From positions 160,795,582 to 160,859,581 of the forward strand of contig NC_073692.1 in NCBI RefSeq assembly GCF_029784155.1: DNA of 64,000 bases, read 5' to 3'. A model generated the notes under the pieces. The model did not search any database, was not told the DNA's origin, and saw only the letters and a program-made list of their open reading frames with translations. Shown one piece after another: positions 54,921 to 64,000 of this stretch. How positions within the stretch are numbered: the stretch's first letter is position 1; every line of letters begins with the position of its first letter. The DNA is from Uranotaenia lowii. Lineage: Eukaryota > Arthropoda > Insecta > Diptera > Culicidae. The translations under genes and the position numbers were made by a program.

Positions 54921-56469
54921 CACAGTGGTCCAAAATGCGAAAAACGTGATCGTTGCTTATAACTTTTTTAGGTCACATTTTAGCATATCGGTGTCTTCGG
55001 AGAAGTTTGTCAGTAAAATCAGCTCTATGATAAAAAACTATTATTTTTCTGATTAATCTCCCTACAAGTGAGATAAAATTTCTAACTTCTCTGTTATAGG
55101 TTTTAGCTCTTTGATGTCTTCGACAAACTTGTTAGAAATCAAATTTTCTACAACTTTGTCTCAGCTGCCAAGTTTCTAAAATAATTATTATCCGAGATAT
55201 CGGCCAAATAAGAATCTTAACCTCTAAAAATCAGTTTTTTATTAATAACTTTTTTCAGTAAATTTTAAGTTTAATAAAATGTTCCACAAAGATGTTTGTC
55301 TTACTAAAATACACCACTTTGTTGAACATTTCAAGTTTTTAAAATGTGATACTGCAGAGCTATGTTAAAAAGATTACCGAAAATAGGGCTTTTTCACGCC
55401 TTATTTTACAAACACCGGGCAACATCGGGCAGCCCGCTTTAGATGCAAAATAAAGTCGAAGATTTTGTCTACAAGAGGCAGGTACAATCGTCAGTATCCA
55501 CTTGTATCCAAGCGAGATACATCAATTTGACTTTTCCATGTTTGCATTAAAAACAACGATTTCTATGAAAGCACATACAGCGCATTCTACTAGGTACGTG
55601 TGTTTTCTTCTAGCTTTTCCCTGCGCGATGTCAGAAGCAAAGGTTTAGAAGCGCATTTGTATTATTAGCATCTCCAGCTTGTAAAGGATATCTATTTTAA
55701 TTAAACACACAATAACCTGTACTAATAATACAAATGCGCTTCCAAACCTTTGCTTCTGACATCGCGCAGGGAAAAGCTAGAAGAAAACACACGTACCTAG
55801 TAGAATGCGCTGTATGTGCTTTCATAGAAATCGTTGTTTTTAATGCAAACATGGAAAAGTCAAATTGATGTATCTTGCTTGGATACAAGTGGATACTGAC
55901 GATTGTACCTGCATCTTGTAGACAAAATCTTCGACTTTATTTTGCATCTAAAGCGGGCTGCCCGATGTTGCCCGGTGTTTGTAAAATAAGGCGTGAAAAA
56001 GCCCTATTTTCGGTAATCTTTTTAACATAGCTCTGCAGTATCACATTTTAAAAACTTGAAATGTTCAACAAAGTGGTGTATTTTAGTAAGACAAACAACT
56101 TTGTGGAACATTTTATTAAACTTAAAATTTACTGAAAAAAGTTATTATCAAAAAACTGATTTTTAGAGGTTAAGTTTCTTATTTGGCTGATATCTCGGAT
56201 AATAATTATTTTAGAAACTTGGCATCTGAGACAAAGTTGTAGAAAATTTGATTTTTAACAAGTTTGTCGAAGACATCAAAGAGCTAAAACCTATAACAGA
56301 GAAGTTAGAAATTTTATCTCACTTGTAGGGAGATTAATCAGAAAAATAATAGTTTTTTATTATAGAGCTGATTTTACTGACAAACTTCTCCAAAGACACC
56401 GATATGCTAAAATGTGACCTAAAAAAGTTATAAGCAACGATCACGTTTTTCGCATTTTGGACCACTGTG
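54921..56469. mobile_element. 1.55-kb foldback element with CACAGTG ends and a 5-bp target duplication
   Basis: Almost the whole element is one inverted repeat. CACAGTGGTCCAAAATGCG at 54921 is matched by its inverse ending at 56469, and the arms stay nearly identical to a centre near 55695. ATGTG flanks both sides (54916-54920 and 56470-56474). It splits the linker of the third RTE-like element. The tip CACAGTG and a 5-bp duplication are features of Transib-type transposons, whose termini resemble V(D)J recombination heptamers. No transposase is encoded, so the assignment rests on termini only. Confidence 0.85.
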
Positions 56470-58110
56470 ATGTGGAACAAACTTGATGGAACGGCTTCGT
56501 GCCGCAATCCGAAATGTGCCGGGATTAGGACGAGAGCTTCCTGACGGACAATCGTGAGGTGATCAAAAGGCGCCGGCGTAGCCAACGATGTGGAGGAGTC
56601 ACTCTCAACGATGAATGAAGTTAAGGAAGCCATTAACCAGCTGAATAGCAACAAGTCGGCTGGGAAGGATGACATCGCAGCTGAACTCATCAAAATAAGC
56701 CCGGATAAGTTGGCCGGTTGCCTACACCGGTTGATTGTCCGGATCTGAGACATAAAACAGCTACCGGAGGAGTGGAAAGAGGGGGTAATATGCTCCATCT
56801 ACAAATCTACAAAAAGGGCAGCAAATTGGACTGTGAAAAATACCGAGAAATCAATGTCCTTAATGCAGCCTACAAAGTGCTGTCCCGAATCCTACTCCGC
56901 CGACTAACGCCACAAGTAAACAGATTCGTGGGACGTCATCAAGTCGACTTCTTAGAGGAACGGTCTACGACAGACCAGATCATATTACGGTAAATCCTTA
57001 TAAAAAATCCGTGAACACCAGATACTTGGCTCCATCTATTCATCGACTCCAAAGCCGAATACGACACAATCGATCGTGACGAACTATGGAAAACCATGGA
57101 CTAGAACAGCTTTTCCGGGAAGCTTACCAGACTGTTTAAGGCGACGATGGATAAACGCAGTGCTGTGTGCGGATTTCGGGTGAATTGTTGAGTTCATTCG
57201 AGTCACGTAGGAGCCTTCAACAAGGCGATGGTCTATTCTGCATGATATTCAACGTGGGACTAGAAGGTGTTTCTCGACGAGCGAGGGGTAAAATGCAGGG
57301 CACGATTTTCAACAGATCCAGTCAACTTATTTGCTTTGCCGATGACATTGATATAATCGGCAGATCATCTGTGGCGATGGCGGAGATCTGCCGCAATCAT
57401 AAACGCAAAGCAGGAAAGATTGAGTTGATGATTTAAACGTTCAAGACGAAGTATAGCCTGGCCTGCGGATCCTAGATCGACCAAACCCGTTTGTCCAGTA
57501 CTAACAAAGTCAAAATCGATGGCGAATAGCTGGAGATAGTCGAAGACTTTGTCTACCTCGGCATACTGGTGACCGTAGACAATGACATCAGCCGTGAGAT
57601 CCGGTGACGAATTATCAGCGGAAGTCGTGCCTTCTATGGACTCCACAAGCAACTGCGGTCGAGAAGACTTAGCCCGCGCTCGAAGTGTAACCTGTACACG
57701 ACACTCATTAGACTGGTTGTCCTGTACGGGCACGAGACGTGGATATTGCTCGAGGAAGACCAGCGTACACTCGGAGTATTCGAGCGAAGAGTGTTAGGAC
57801 CATCTTTGGCGGCGTGCGGAAGAACGGATTGTGAAGGCGAAGGATGAACCACGAGCTCGCACGACTCTTTTCCAAACCCAGTATCCAGAACGTGGTGAAT
57901 ACCGTCTTGCAAAACAAGTGATCGCCACGAACCCAGTAGGAACGAGACAAGCAGGGGTGCAAAGAGCGAGGTGGTTAGACCAAGTGAAACATGATCTGGG
58001 GAATGTGAGATGTCCGAGAAATTGGAGAACCGGTCTGAGTGAATTTTAGGAATTGTGTTCATCAGGTTATGTCGCGAGACATAAAAGACAAGTCCTAGAA
58101 ATATCAAATT
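56470..58110 (+). pseudogene. reverse transcriptase and C-terminus of the third RTE-like element
   Basis: Fragments in order: TMNEVKEAINQLNSNKSAGK, AAELIKISPDKLAGCLHRL (then a stop), LPEEWKEG, a frameshift, KLDCEKYREINVLNAAYKVL, ERSTTDQI (then stops), RISGELLSSFESRRSLQQGD, and CFADDIDIIGRSS at 57331-57369 with an intact ADD catalytic box. Then come VEDFVYLGILVT, LVVLYGHETW and the 3' region ending GAATTTTAGGAATTGTG..GTTATGTCGCGAGAC. At least five stops and several frame changes occur. The region between block 1 and motif A, deleted from the relative at 34.0 kb, is present here. Confidence 0.85.
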
Positions 58111-59304
58111 CAAATGTTAAGTTTTTCAAATGGAGAATAGTTTGCTTTTTTTGCATTACTGTATTGTTTTACGTTATAACAAATATAGTTTTTTTTATTG
58201 CTTTCGTAACCAATATTTCGTAGTTCCACGTGCTTATGTTCAAGTTGGTGTTTTTATTTTTGTAAATGAAATTATGTACTTTGTTTTTTATGAGTTGACC
58301 CGTTTCTATCGTTTACAATAATGAAAAAGATTGAAATTTAGTGAAAATTAATGATAAATTGTTTGAGGTTCAATTCAGCTTTTGCGATCAATCTTTAAAG
58401 CTTTAAAATTTATTTTCAAAACAAAACCTGTCGCATACATCTGAATCTGACAGTTGTCAACCTTGGTGCGATGCGCCTGCGGTATTTTAAAGCAGAACAA
58501 TCAAACCGGATGTATCTCTCAAAGTGCATCATAAACCATTCCCGAACAAAGTGGTGCACAAGCAAGACACACAAAATTGGTTGATGCACAGAGCACCAGC
58601 TCGATTCCGTTTTATTCTTTCGGGATCCCGAAATCGTTTAGCACTTTGAAATTTATGACGCCAGATAATGCCAACACTAATGAAGCAATTCCAGGACGGC
58701 CATTGCATTTGGCATGTGCGGCAACCGCCCTATTAAGTATTTTAATTTAGCGTGAATAACGAGCAGCCTAGCCGAGGGGTCTTTGAGGCCATAAAGAATC
58801 GTCTGCGAGGAGACGGAAATGAAACGGAGAGCAAAACACACGGACAGAGATAGGACACAAAACAAAGCAAAGGCGAGCTAAAGCTAAATTTTTGGTTTTC
58901 GGGCTGGATCTTGATTGCAAATTGAATCGAAAACTACGAAGCAGGTTGCCAATAGGCATACGGTTCTGCTCAGTGCTATAATCGGGGAGCAATTGTGTGT
59001 TGATGATTGGGACATAAAGCAGTTTGCTGATTGCGCTACTCCGGGTGGATGTGTGTATTTATTATTATCAGTAAATAGATGGCGCAGTTAAATGGGTGAA
59101 TTAAAACGGGCCGGGGGTGACATTTTGTTCGGTTGATTTTTATACCAACTTTTGGAACGTCTTTATTTTTGTTGTGATTTTTTTCTCTTCAAAATTTCAT
59201 AGTTTTGAATAAAACCACGTCATTCAATCATTTACCAAATTCCTTTTACGGCGTACGTTCGCCATTAATTCATGAAAAAGATAATTTATTCTTGTTTCTG
59301 AATA
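58111..59304. other. unassigned non-coding stretch, GC-richer at about 58440-59110
   Basis: Short frames at 58677-58865 and 58768-58992 (both minus) and 58130-58321 (plus) lack motifs. No repeat or transposon end is seen, so this may be unique host DNA. Confidence 0.35.
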
Positions 59305-60412
59305 AAGGGTGATACGATGAAAATTTGGTCAAGGGAAAACGCGTGTAAATCGGTGAAATCGTTTATTTAAAAAATCAAATTAAATTTCTTTTTCAAGTTT
59401 AATTAGTATAAAATTCAGGAAAAATATTCAGTTAGGCTTCCGCTTTTCCAAATCCGAATTGCCGGGCCTTACGCTTAACCCCTGCCATCAGATTATGCTA
59501 CCTTGTCCACCTTCTTCGCCGCAGAAAGCCAGTTTGCCTTGAACTGCTGCTCGTCCTTAGCATTTTTTTGGTCTTCTTAAGGTTCCGCTTGACAATAGCT
59601 CAGTATTTCTCAAATGCGCGGAGCTCTGGCGTGTTGGGAGGGTTCTTGTCCTTGGGAATCACCGTACCACTCCATGGCCTTTTTACCGTAATGGGAAGAT
59701 GCCAAATCCGGCCAAAACAGTACGGAACAACCGTGTTTCTTCAGGAAAGGCAGCAGACGTTTATTCAAACACTCTTTCACGTAAATTTCTTGGTTGATAG
59801 TTCTGGAAGCTATGAAAGTGCTGCTTTTTAAGCCACAGGTACAGATGGCTTGCCAAACCAGAAATTTTTTCGCGAACTTTGACAGTTTCATGTGCTTGAA
59901 AATATCTGCTACCTTTTCCCTTCCTTTTGCCGTATAAAACTCCTGTCCCGGAAGCTGCTTGTAGTCGGCTTTGACGTAGGTTTCGTCGTCCATTACCACG
60001 CAGTCAAACTTCGTCAGCATCGTAGTATACAGCCTCCGGGATCGCGTTTTGGCCGTCGTATTTTGTTTATCATCGCGATTTGGAGTCACTATCTCCTTGT
60101 AAGTCGATAGTCCGGCTCGTTTTTTGGTTCGATGCACCGTTGTAGACGATACACCCAGCTTATTTGCGGCATCTCGGAGAGAGAGGTTATGGTGCGAGTA
60201 GCTTGGATTTTCGCGATGCGCGAGCAAAATTTTGATACGCTGCTCTTCTTCCTTGGACGGCATTTTGACAATTGAAGAGTTAATTCCAAAATCAAAATAG
60301 GAGCAATATTCTACACACACCTTCAAATTTAGGGGTGTTCAGGTTTTTTAAATGCAAAATTGAAAGAAATACGTCAAGTTGATATTGACCAAATTTTGAC
60401 CGTATCACCCTT
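59305..60412 (-). mobile_element. Tc1/mariner element of DD37E type, 1.1 kb
   Basis: The left end, AAGGGTGATACGATGAAAAT, and the inverse of the right end, AAGGGTGATACGGTCAAAAT, give ~28-bp inverted repeats. The left flank is TA (59303-59304) and the right flank CA (60413-60414), consistent with a TA duplication with one mutation. The transposase is on the minus strand and occupies most of the element. Size and ends fit the Tc1/mariner superfamily. Confidence 0.88.
59432..60263 (-). pseudogene. Tc1/mariner transposase, DD37E-like (frameshifted)
   Basis: I choose the ATG at 60263 (MPSKEEEQRIKILLAHREN), although the frame is open to 60326. An N-terminal helix-turn-helix follows (LSLRDAANKLGVSSTTVHR). 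The catalytic core has CVVMDDETYVKAD (first Asp), FLVWQAICTCGLKS and LFWPDLASSHYGKKAMEWY (second Asp). A frameshift just after MEWY moves the rest to another frame: VIPKDKNPPNTPEL, then FEKY, then a stop in place of the usual Trp, then AIVKRNLKK. The C-terminus, LMAGVKRKARQFGFGK, ends at TAA (complement of 59432-59434). The spacing to the Glu, allowing for the deletion, suits DD37E, the ITmD37E group known from mosquitoes. It would bind the inverted repeats and cut and paste the element; this copy cannot. Confidence 0.88.
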
Positions 60413-60813
60413 CATTTGTAAAAAAGGGTCAAAAATTTTCAGCAGATTTTTTTATGTTTGTAACTTCTGATATGTTTCTCAAACTGCGCTAATTTTATTA
60501 TATTTTAATTTTTTTTATGTTTCTAACTATGCATCGAAGTTGACATATGTGGTAGTTCAACACACCAAAAAATTTATAAAATTACTTGAGACAGAAACGC
60601 TTGAAGACCTAATTATGTTTCGCCCTAATTAGGAATTGATTTAATTTCACATCATTTACAATCTAAACTTAACAAACCCCAAGCTTACGGGCCATAATTT
60701 TCGAATGATTTAACTGTATCATGATCTAATTAATTAAAGATGTAATTTTCAATCACATTGAATATAAACTTATAAAGGGACCTAAATTAAAATTTAAGAA
60801 GATGTAAAATTAT
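60413..60813. other. AT-rich non-coding stretch
   Basis: Nothing recognised. Confidence 0.35.
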
Positions 60814-61236
60814 GTGCGAGGTTACAATTTGTCAACCTCGCGAAGAAACAGAAACAAAACAAATAAAAGCAAGTGCATTTTGGTGCGTATTGTCACGGGA
60901 AATTTAAGCCAGAGAGTGTTCTTTCGGGAGAAAAGGCGATTCCCTCTTGCGCTCTTGATAACCTGGATAACAGCTGTAGGTAATAAGGTAAATATATTGT
61001 GGTTAAAGTTTGACATCATAGTTTCACATCAATTGACATCAGATTCCCACATTTGTAGCAGCTGCAACCCAGCAGAAAATTCCACCTTACCACAGTTCCA
61101 GTCCGATACTGTTGACATGTGTTCGGTTTGCCTGAAACAAATTCTGGAAAGCAGTACCGCTAGTGTATTGCTACCGCTAGAAATTGAATATTCCGGATTA
61201 ACTTGGCGTCGTTTTTCAAAGCTTCTCAAGATATAA
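60814..61236 (+). CDS. hypothetical ORF, possibly a spliced host exon pair
   Basis: A 140-codon frame with a basic N-terminus, a hydrophobic stretch and a Cys-rich segment (HICSSCNPAEN, then DMCSVCLKQ). An interval from 60980 (TAG|GTAATAAG) to 61042 (ATTGACATCAG) has donor and acceptor sequences. At 63 bases it has the typical size of a short insect intron and is in phase, so spliced and unspliced readings are both open. CxxC pairs could bind a metal, but I recognise no family. With no neighbours to support it, chance is quite possible. Confidence 0.25.
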   Translation: MRGYNLSTSRRNRNKTNKSKCILVRIVTGNLSQRVFFREKRRFPLALLITWITAVGNKVNILWLKFDIIVSHQLTSDSHICSSCNPAENSTLPQFQSDTVDMCSVCLKQILESSTASVLLPLEIEYSGLTWRRFSKLLKI

Positions 61237-62225
61237 CGAAACCAGCACTGACCTCTTATGAAATCTGAGCAAAAAGCTTCAAACGTGGACGAGGTTGGAA
61301 AAACGAAGTGCAGTGGAAACGTTTTGAGCTAGGCAGCATAAGGAAAAGGTAATTTGTTGGTCCCGTATGAATATATTTTTTGATGTTTTAGGTTCTGAAG
61401 TTTTTTTTAAAGTATTCTTCTGCTGCTACTCACGCTGAAATGTATATGAAATGAACAATTTCAAACTGAAAGCGTCCGACAACAATAATTGTATGCTGCA
61501 GAACAGCCATTCCCTAGAAAATCGAGTTCGGAAAGCTGTAAGTGTTTTATAATTTCTTCTTCAGGTTGTCCATTTAGATGGATATAGTATTTGGTAAGTT
61601 ACTAAACTGGAACAATTCTACCTATCATTTTTTTGAGGTTCAGAATTCATTTTCCTAGAGTTACAATTAACGCCCAAATAAAATAAAGAATTCGTTTTCT
61701 TCCACAATTGCCCTATAGTTGATTTCCAAGAAGTGCAAAAAATCAAATTTTGATTGTACTTACGTTTTCTAATTTTGTTTTTGTAAAGCACCGAGTGCCA
61801 ATATTACTTATGCAATTGTATTTATGTCCTCAAAGAGTTTTTTTTGATTTTTGGATACATTTAAGATTGTCAAAAGTATTTTGAAATTTTCATTGCGATG
61901 GATTTTTCCCCAGTCCAATTTGGCATTTCGTTCCTAAGTAAAAAACCCGATTTAATACACTTAACAGTGGATTGGAGCCTTTCTAACAGAGTGTAAGTTA
62001 TATTTGGAAATAAATAAAATAATATAGAATACACATGATAGATTCCTTCCCTCTGCATCATATAAGTATGATTTCAGATATTCAAACAAGAAAAATTCCG
62101 ATCTCAATATAAAAAAATGATGCATAGTACGTTTTTCGGGGAAAAGCGAAGAGGTATGTAAGGAGTTCATTTTATGTATGGAAAGAGTGGTATTTAAACA
62201 GTTGAATTTCCAAGTCTTATAACAC
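61237..62225. other. AT-rich non-coding stretch
   Basis: AAAAG|GTAATTTG near 61348 is donor-like and could continue the hypothetical transcript from 60814, but no matching exon was found. Nothing else was recognised. Confidence 0.3.
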
Positions 62226-62231
62226 GCTGAA

Positions 62232-62297
62232 ATGGTGCCGTGGTAGCAACCAGAACTTTCACGATGCTGGTCACGGTTCGAATCTTACTGTTTTTTT
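62232..62297 (+). ncRNA. tRNA-like sequence with pol III boxes A and B, probably a pseudo-tRNA or SINE head
   Basis: TGGTGCCGTGGTAGCAACC resembles a D-arm/box A region, and GGTTCGAATC (62275-62284) is a good T-loop/box B, about 30 bases downstream. ACTTTCACG lies where an anticodon loop would be (TTC, Glu). The anticodon stem is poor and no matching acceptor stem is found, so it is not a functional tRNA. A T7 run (62291-62297) follows and could stop pol III. Confidence 0.4.
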
Positions 62298-62454
62298 ATG
62301 GTTTTTTTTACTGAATAAGTAAAACCAACTACAATATTGATGGATAGCCGTGACACGTGGCCTAGCATGATACCTTTTTTAGAGCTCAACCATGCATAAA
62401 AGAAAAAATTCTCCTAAAAGCAGGGGAAAGTAATATGACTTTTAAATGATTAAT

Positions 62455-63274
62455 CTCATTCTGAAAACTAAATCTGAAATCTTATTCTGATTCTAATGTT
62501 TGAATTTTGAGTTACAGCACTTAGTCTAATATTTGAATATAATTTCCAATTTCAAATTCCAGGTTGATCTTTAATCCGAATTCTTAATCAGAATTCTAAA
62601 TCTGAATTCTCAATCTGAATTCTGAATCTGAACTCAGAATTTGAATTATGAATCTGAACTCTGAATTCAAATTCAGAATAAAGATTTTGGAATTAAGAAT
62701 TTAGAATTCAGAATTCAGAATTCAGAATTCAGAATTCTGGGTTCTGAATTCTCAATTCAAAATTTTGAATTTTGAATTCTTAATTTTAATTCTGAATCTA
62801 AATTCTAAATCTGTATTCTGTATCTGAATTCTGTATCTGAATCTGGAATCTGGATTCTAAATCTGAATCTGAATTCTAATTCTGGATTCTGAATCTGAAT
62901 TCTGAATCTGATAAAGATGGATAGAAAAATGAAGAGAAAAGAGCAAAAGAACATTTTTGCAAGGAAAACTTATAAACGCACACCATACTTTACCCCGCAA
63001 CATCAATCATTATAAATTTTCAATTCCGATATTCTTTCTCTAAGAATCTAAATTTTCACCGATATGCTGAAAATAAATTTACAAAAATCTGAATTCTGAA
63101 TCTGAATTCTAAATCTTAATTCTGATTGTGAATTCTGAATTTGAATTCTGAATCTGAATTCTGAATCTAAATCTAAATTCTGAATCTGAATTCAGAATCT
63201 GAATTCAGAATCTGAATTCTGAATCTGAATTCTAAATCTGAATTCTGAATCTGAATCCTGAATCTGAATTCTAA
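62455..63274. repeat. degenerate edge of the GAATCTGAATTCT satellite
   Basis: Words of the 13-bp unit recur with substitutions and variable spacing. Two internal interruptions of unrelated sequence occur (about 62915-63090). At about 62690-62735 the units run in the opposite orientation (repeated GAATTCAG instead of CTGAATTC). Confidence 0.85.
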
Positions 63275-64000
63275 ATCTGAATTCTGAATCTGAATTCTGA
63301 ATCTGAATTCTGAATCTGAATTCTGAATCTGAATTCTGAATCTGAATTCTGAATCTGAATTCTGAATCTGAATTCTGAATCTGAATTCTGAATCTGAATT
63401 CTGAATCTGAATTCTGAATCTGAATTCTGAATCTGAATTCTGAATCTGAATTCTGAATCTGAATTCTGAATCTGAATTCTGAATCTGAATTCTGAATCTG
63501 AATTCTGAATCTGAATTCTGAATCTGAATTCTGAATCTGAATTCTGAATCTGAATTCTGAATCTGAATTCTGAATCTGAATTCTGAATCTGAATTCTGAA
63601 TCTGAATTCTGAATCTGAATTCTGAATCTGAATTCTGAATCTGAATTCTGAATCTGAATTCTGAATCTGAATTCTGAATCTGAATTCTGAATCTGAATTC
63701 TGAATCTGAATTCTGAATCTGAATTCTGAATCTGAATTCTGAATCTGAATTCTGAATCTGAATTCTGAATCTGAATTCTGAATCTGAATTCTGAATCTGA
63801 ATTCTGAATCTGAATTCTGAATCTGAATTCTGAATCTGAATTCTGAATCTGAATTCTGAATCTGAATTCTGAATCTGAATTCTGAATCTGAATTCTGAAT
63901 CTGAATTCTGAATCTGAATTCTGAATCTGAATTCTGAATCTGAATTCTGAATCTGAATTCTGAATCTGAATTCTGAATCTGAATTCTGAATCTGAATTCT
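63275..64000. repeat. perfect 13-bp satellite array (unit AATCTGAATTCTG)
   Basis: About 55 identical copies of a 13-base unit follow without any change that I can find, and the array is cut off by the end of the window. Each unit has one GAATTC site. Because 13 is not a multiple of 3, stop codons occur in every frame. The edge-to-core gradient (mutated at 62.5 kb, uniform from 63.3 kb) is what unequal exchange or slippage produces. Confidence 0.97.

Larger units (their letters stand above)
53975..58110 (+). mobile_element. third RTE-like element (5'-truncated), split by two insertions
   Basis: This is the same family as the old element at 34.0-39.35 kb, but on the plus strand. Its parts are 53975-54500 (endonuclease), 54862-54920 (linker), 56470-58040 (reverse transcriptase and C-terminus) and the 3' end to about 58110. 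The insertions at 54500-54861 and 54921-56469 are absent from its relative. It has many stops, frameshifts and an internal endonuclease deletion, so it is a dead, old copy. Confidence 0.82.

Noticed and set aside
55697..55888. Short open frame in the right arm of the CACAGTG foldback
   Set aside because: Duplicated in the other arm by the palindrome and lacks motifs.
62455..64000. Possible CRISPR-like array at the right end
   Set aside because: The 13-bp unit is directly tandem with no spacers; it is a eukaryotic satellite.

Overview
The window is eukaryotic, AT-rich, gene-poor DNA packed with decayed and nested transposable elements. The families suggest a dipteran, most likely a mosquito: a Tc1/mariner transposase of the kind called ITmD37E in mosquitoes, EN-RT retrotransposons of RTE type with short tandem-repeat tails, Jockey/CR1-like and I-like non-LTR elements, Helitrons beginning TCTATATATA and ending CTAG, and long foldback elements. 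The species cannot be fixed from the sequence. I found no intact host gene. There are no bacterial-type operons, ribosome binding sites or CRISPR arrays.

Layout. 1-3.2 kb: unassigned DNA. 3.2-13.6 kb: a large diverged inverted repeat, with a 5'-truncated I-like retrotransposon in its loop (minus, about 5.37-7.87 kb), a 2.2-kb hAT-type element (8921-11132, 8-bp target duplication) in its right arm, and a long-TIR foldback (11942-13440) beside that. 14-19.6 kb: unassigned DNA, a small MITE, a short Helitron (16057-17117) and decayed GAATCTGAATTCT-type repeats. 19.6-21.5 kb: a near-perfect 1.8-kb palindrome with a 9-bp target duplication (MULE-like), inside an older dispersed repeat. 23.3-31.4 kb: two copies of one ~640-bp repeat; the second is split by a Jockey/CR1-like pseudogene and a MITE. 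Between the copies lie a 3' Helitron end and 1.2 kb of a 9-bp minisatellite.

34.0-39.35 kb: an old minus-strand RTE-like element interrupted by a younger plus-strand RTE-like element (34636-37942, 13-bp target duplication); the two have recognisably homologous 5' leaders. 39.9-45.4 kb: two Helitrons joined head to tail, carrying three nested MITEs, one of which (42822-43757) appears to hold a captured gene fragment with its intron. 47.4-50.6 kb: CCCGGTTTT-rich repeat DNA. 51.7-53.38 kb: a second Jockey/CR1-like pseudogene ending in an (AAT)n tail directly against a truncated histone H3 pseudogene. 53.6-58.1 kb: ~130-bp tandem repeats, then a third RTE-like element split by a 1.55-kb foldback whose ends read CACAGTG. 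59.3-60.4 kb: a Tc1/mariner DD37E-like element. 62.45-64 kb: a 13-bp satellite that runs off the window.

The sequence is best read as a history of insertions. The order is often directly visible, because younger elements split older ones and leave target-site duplications. The coding lesions (stops, frameshifts, internal deletions) mean none of the transposases or reverse transcriptases here is likely to work. All family assignments rest on motifs read by eye.
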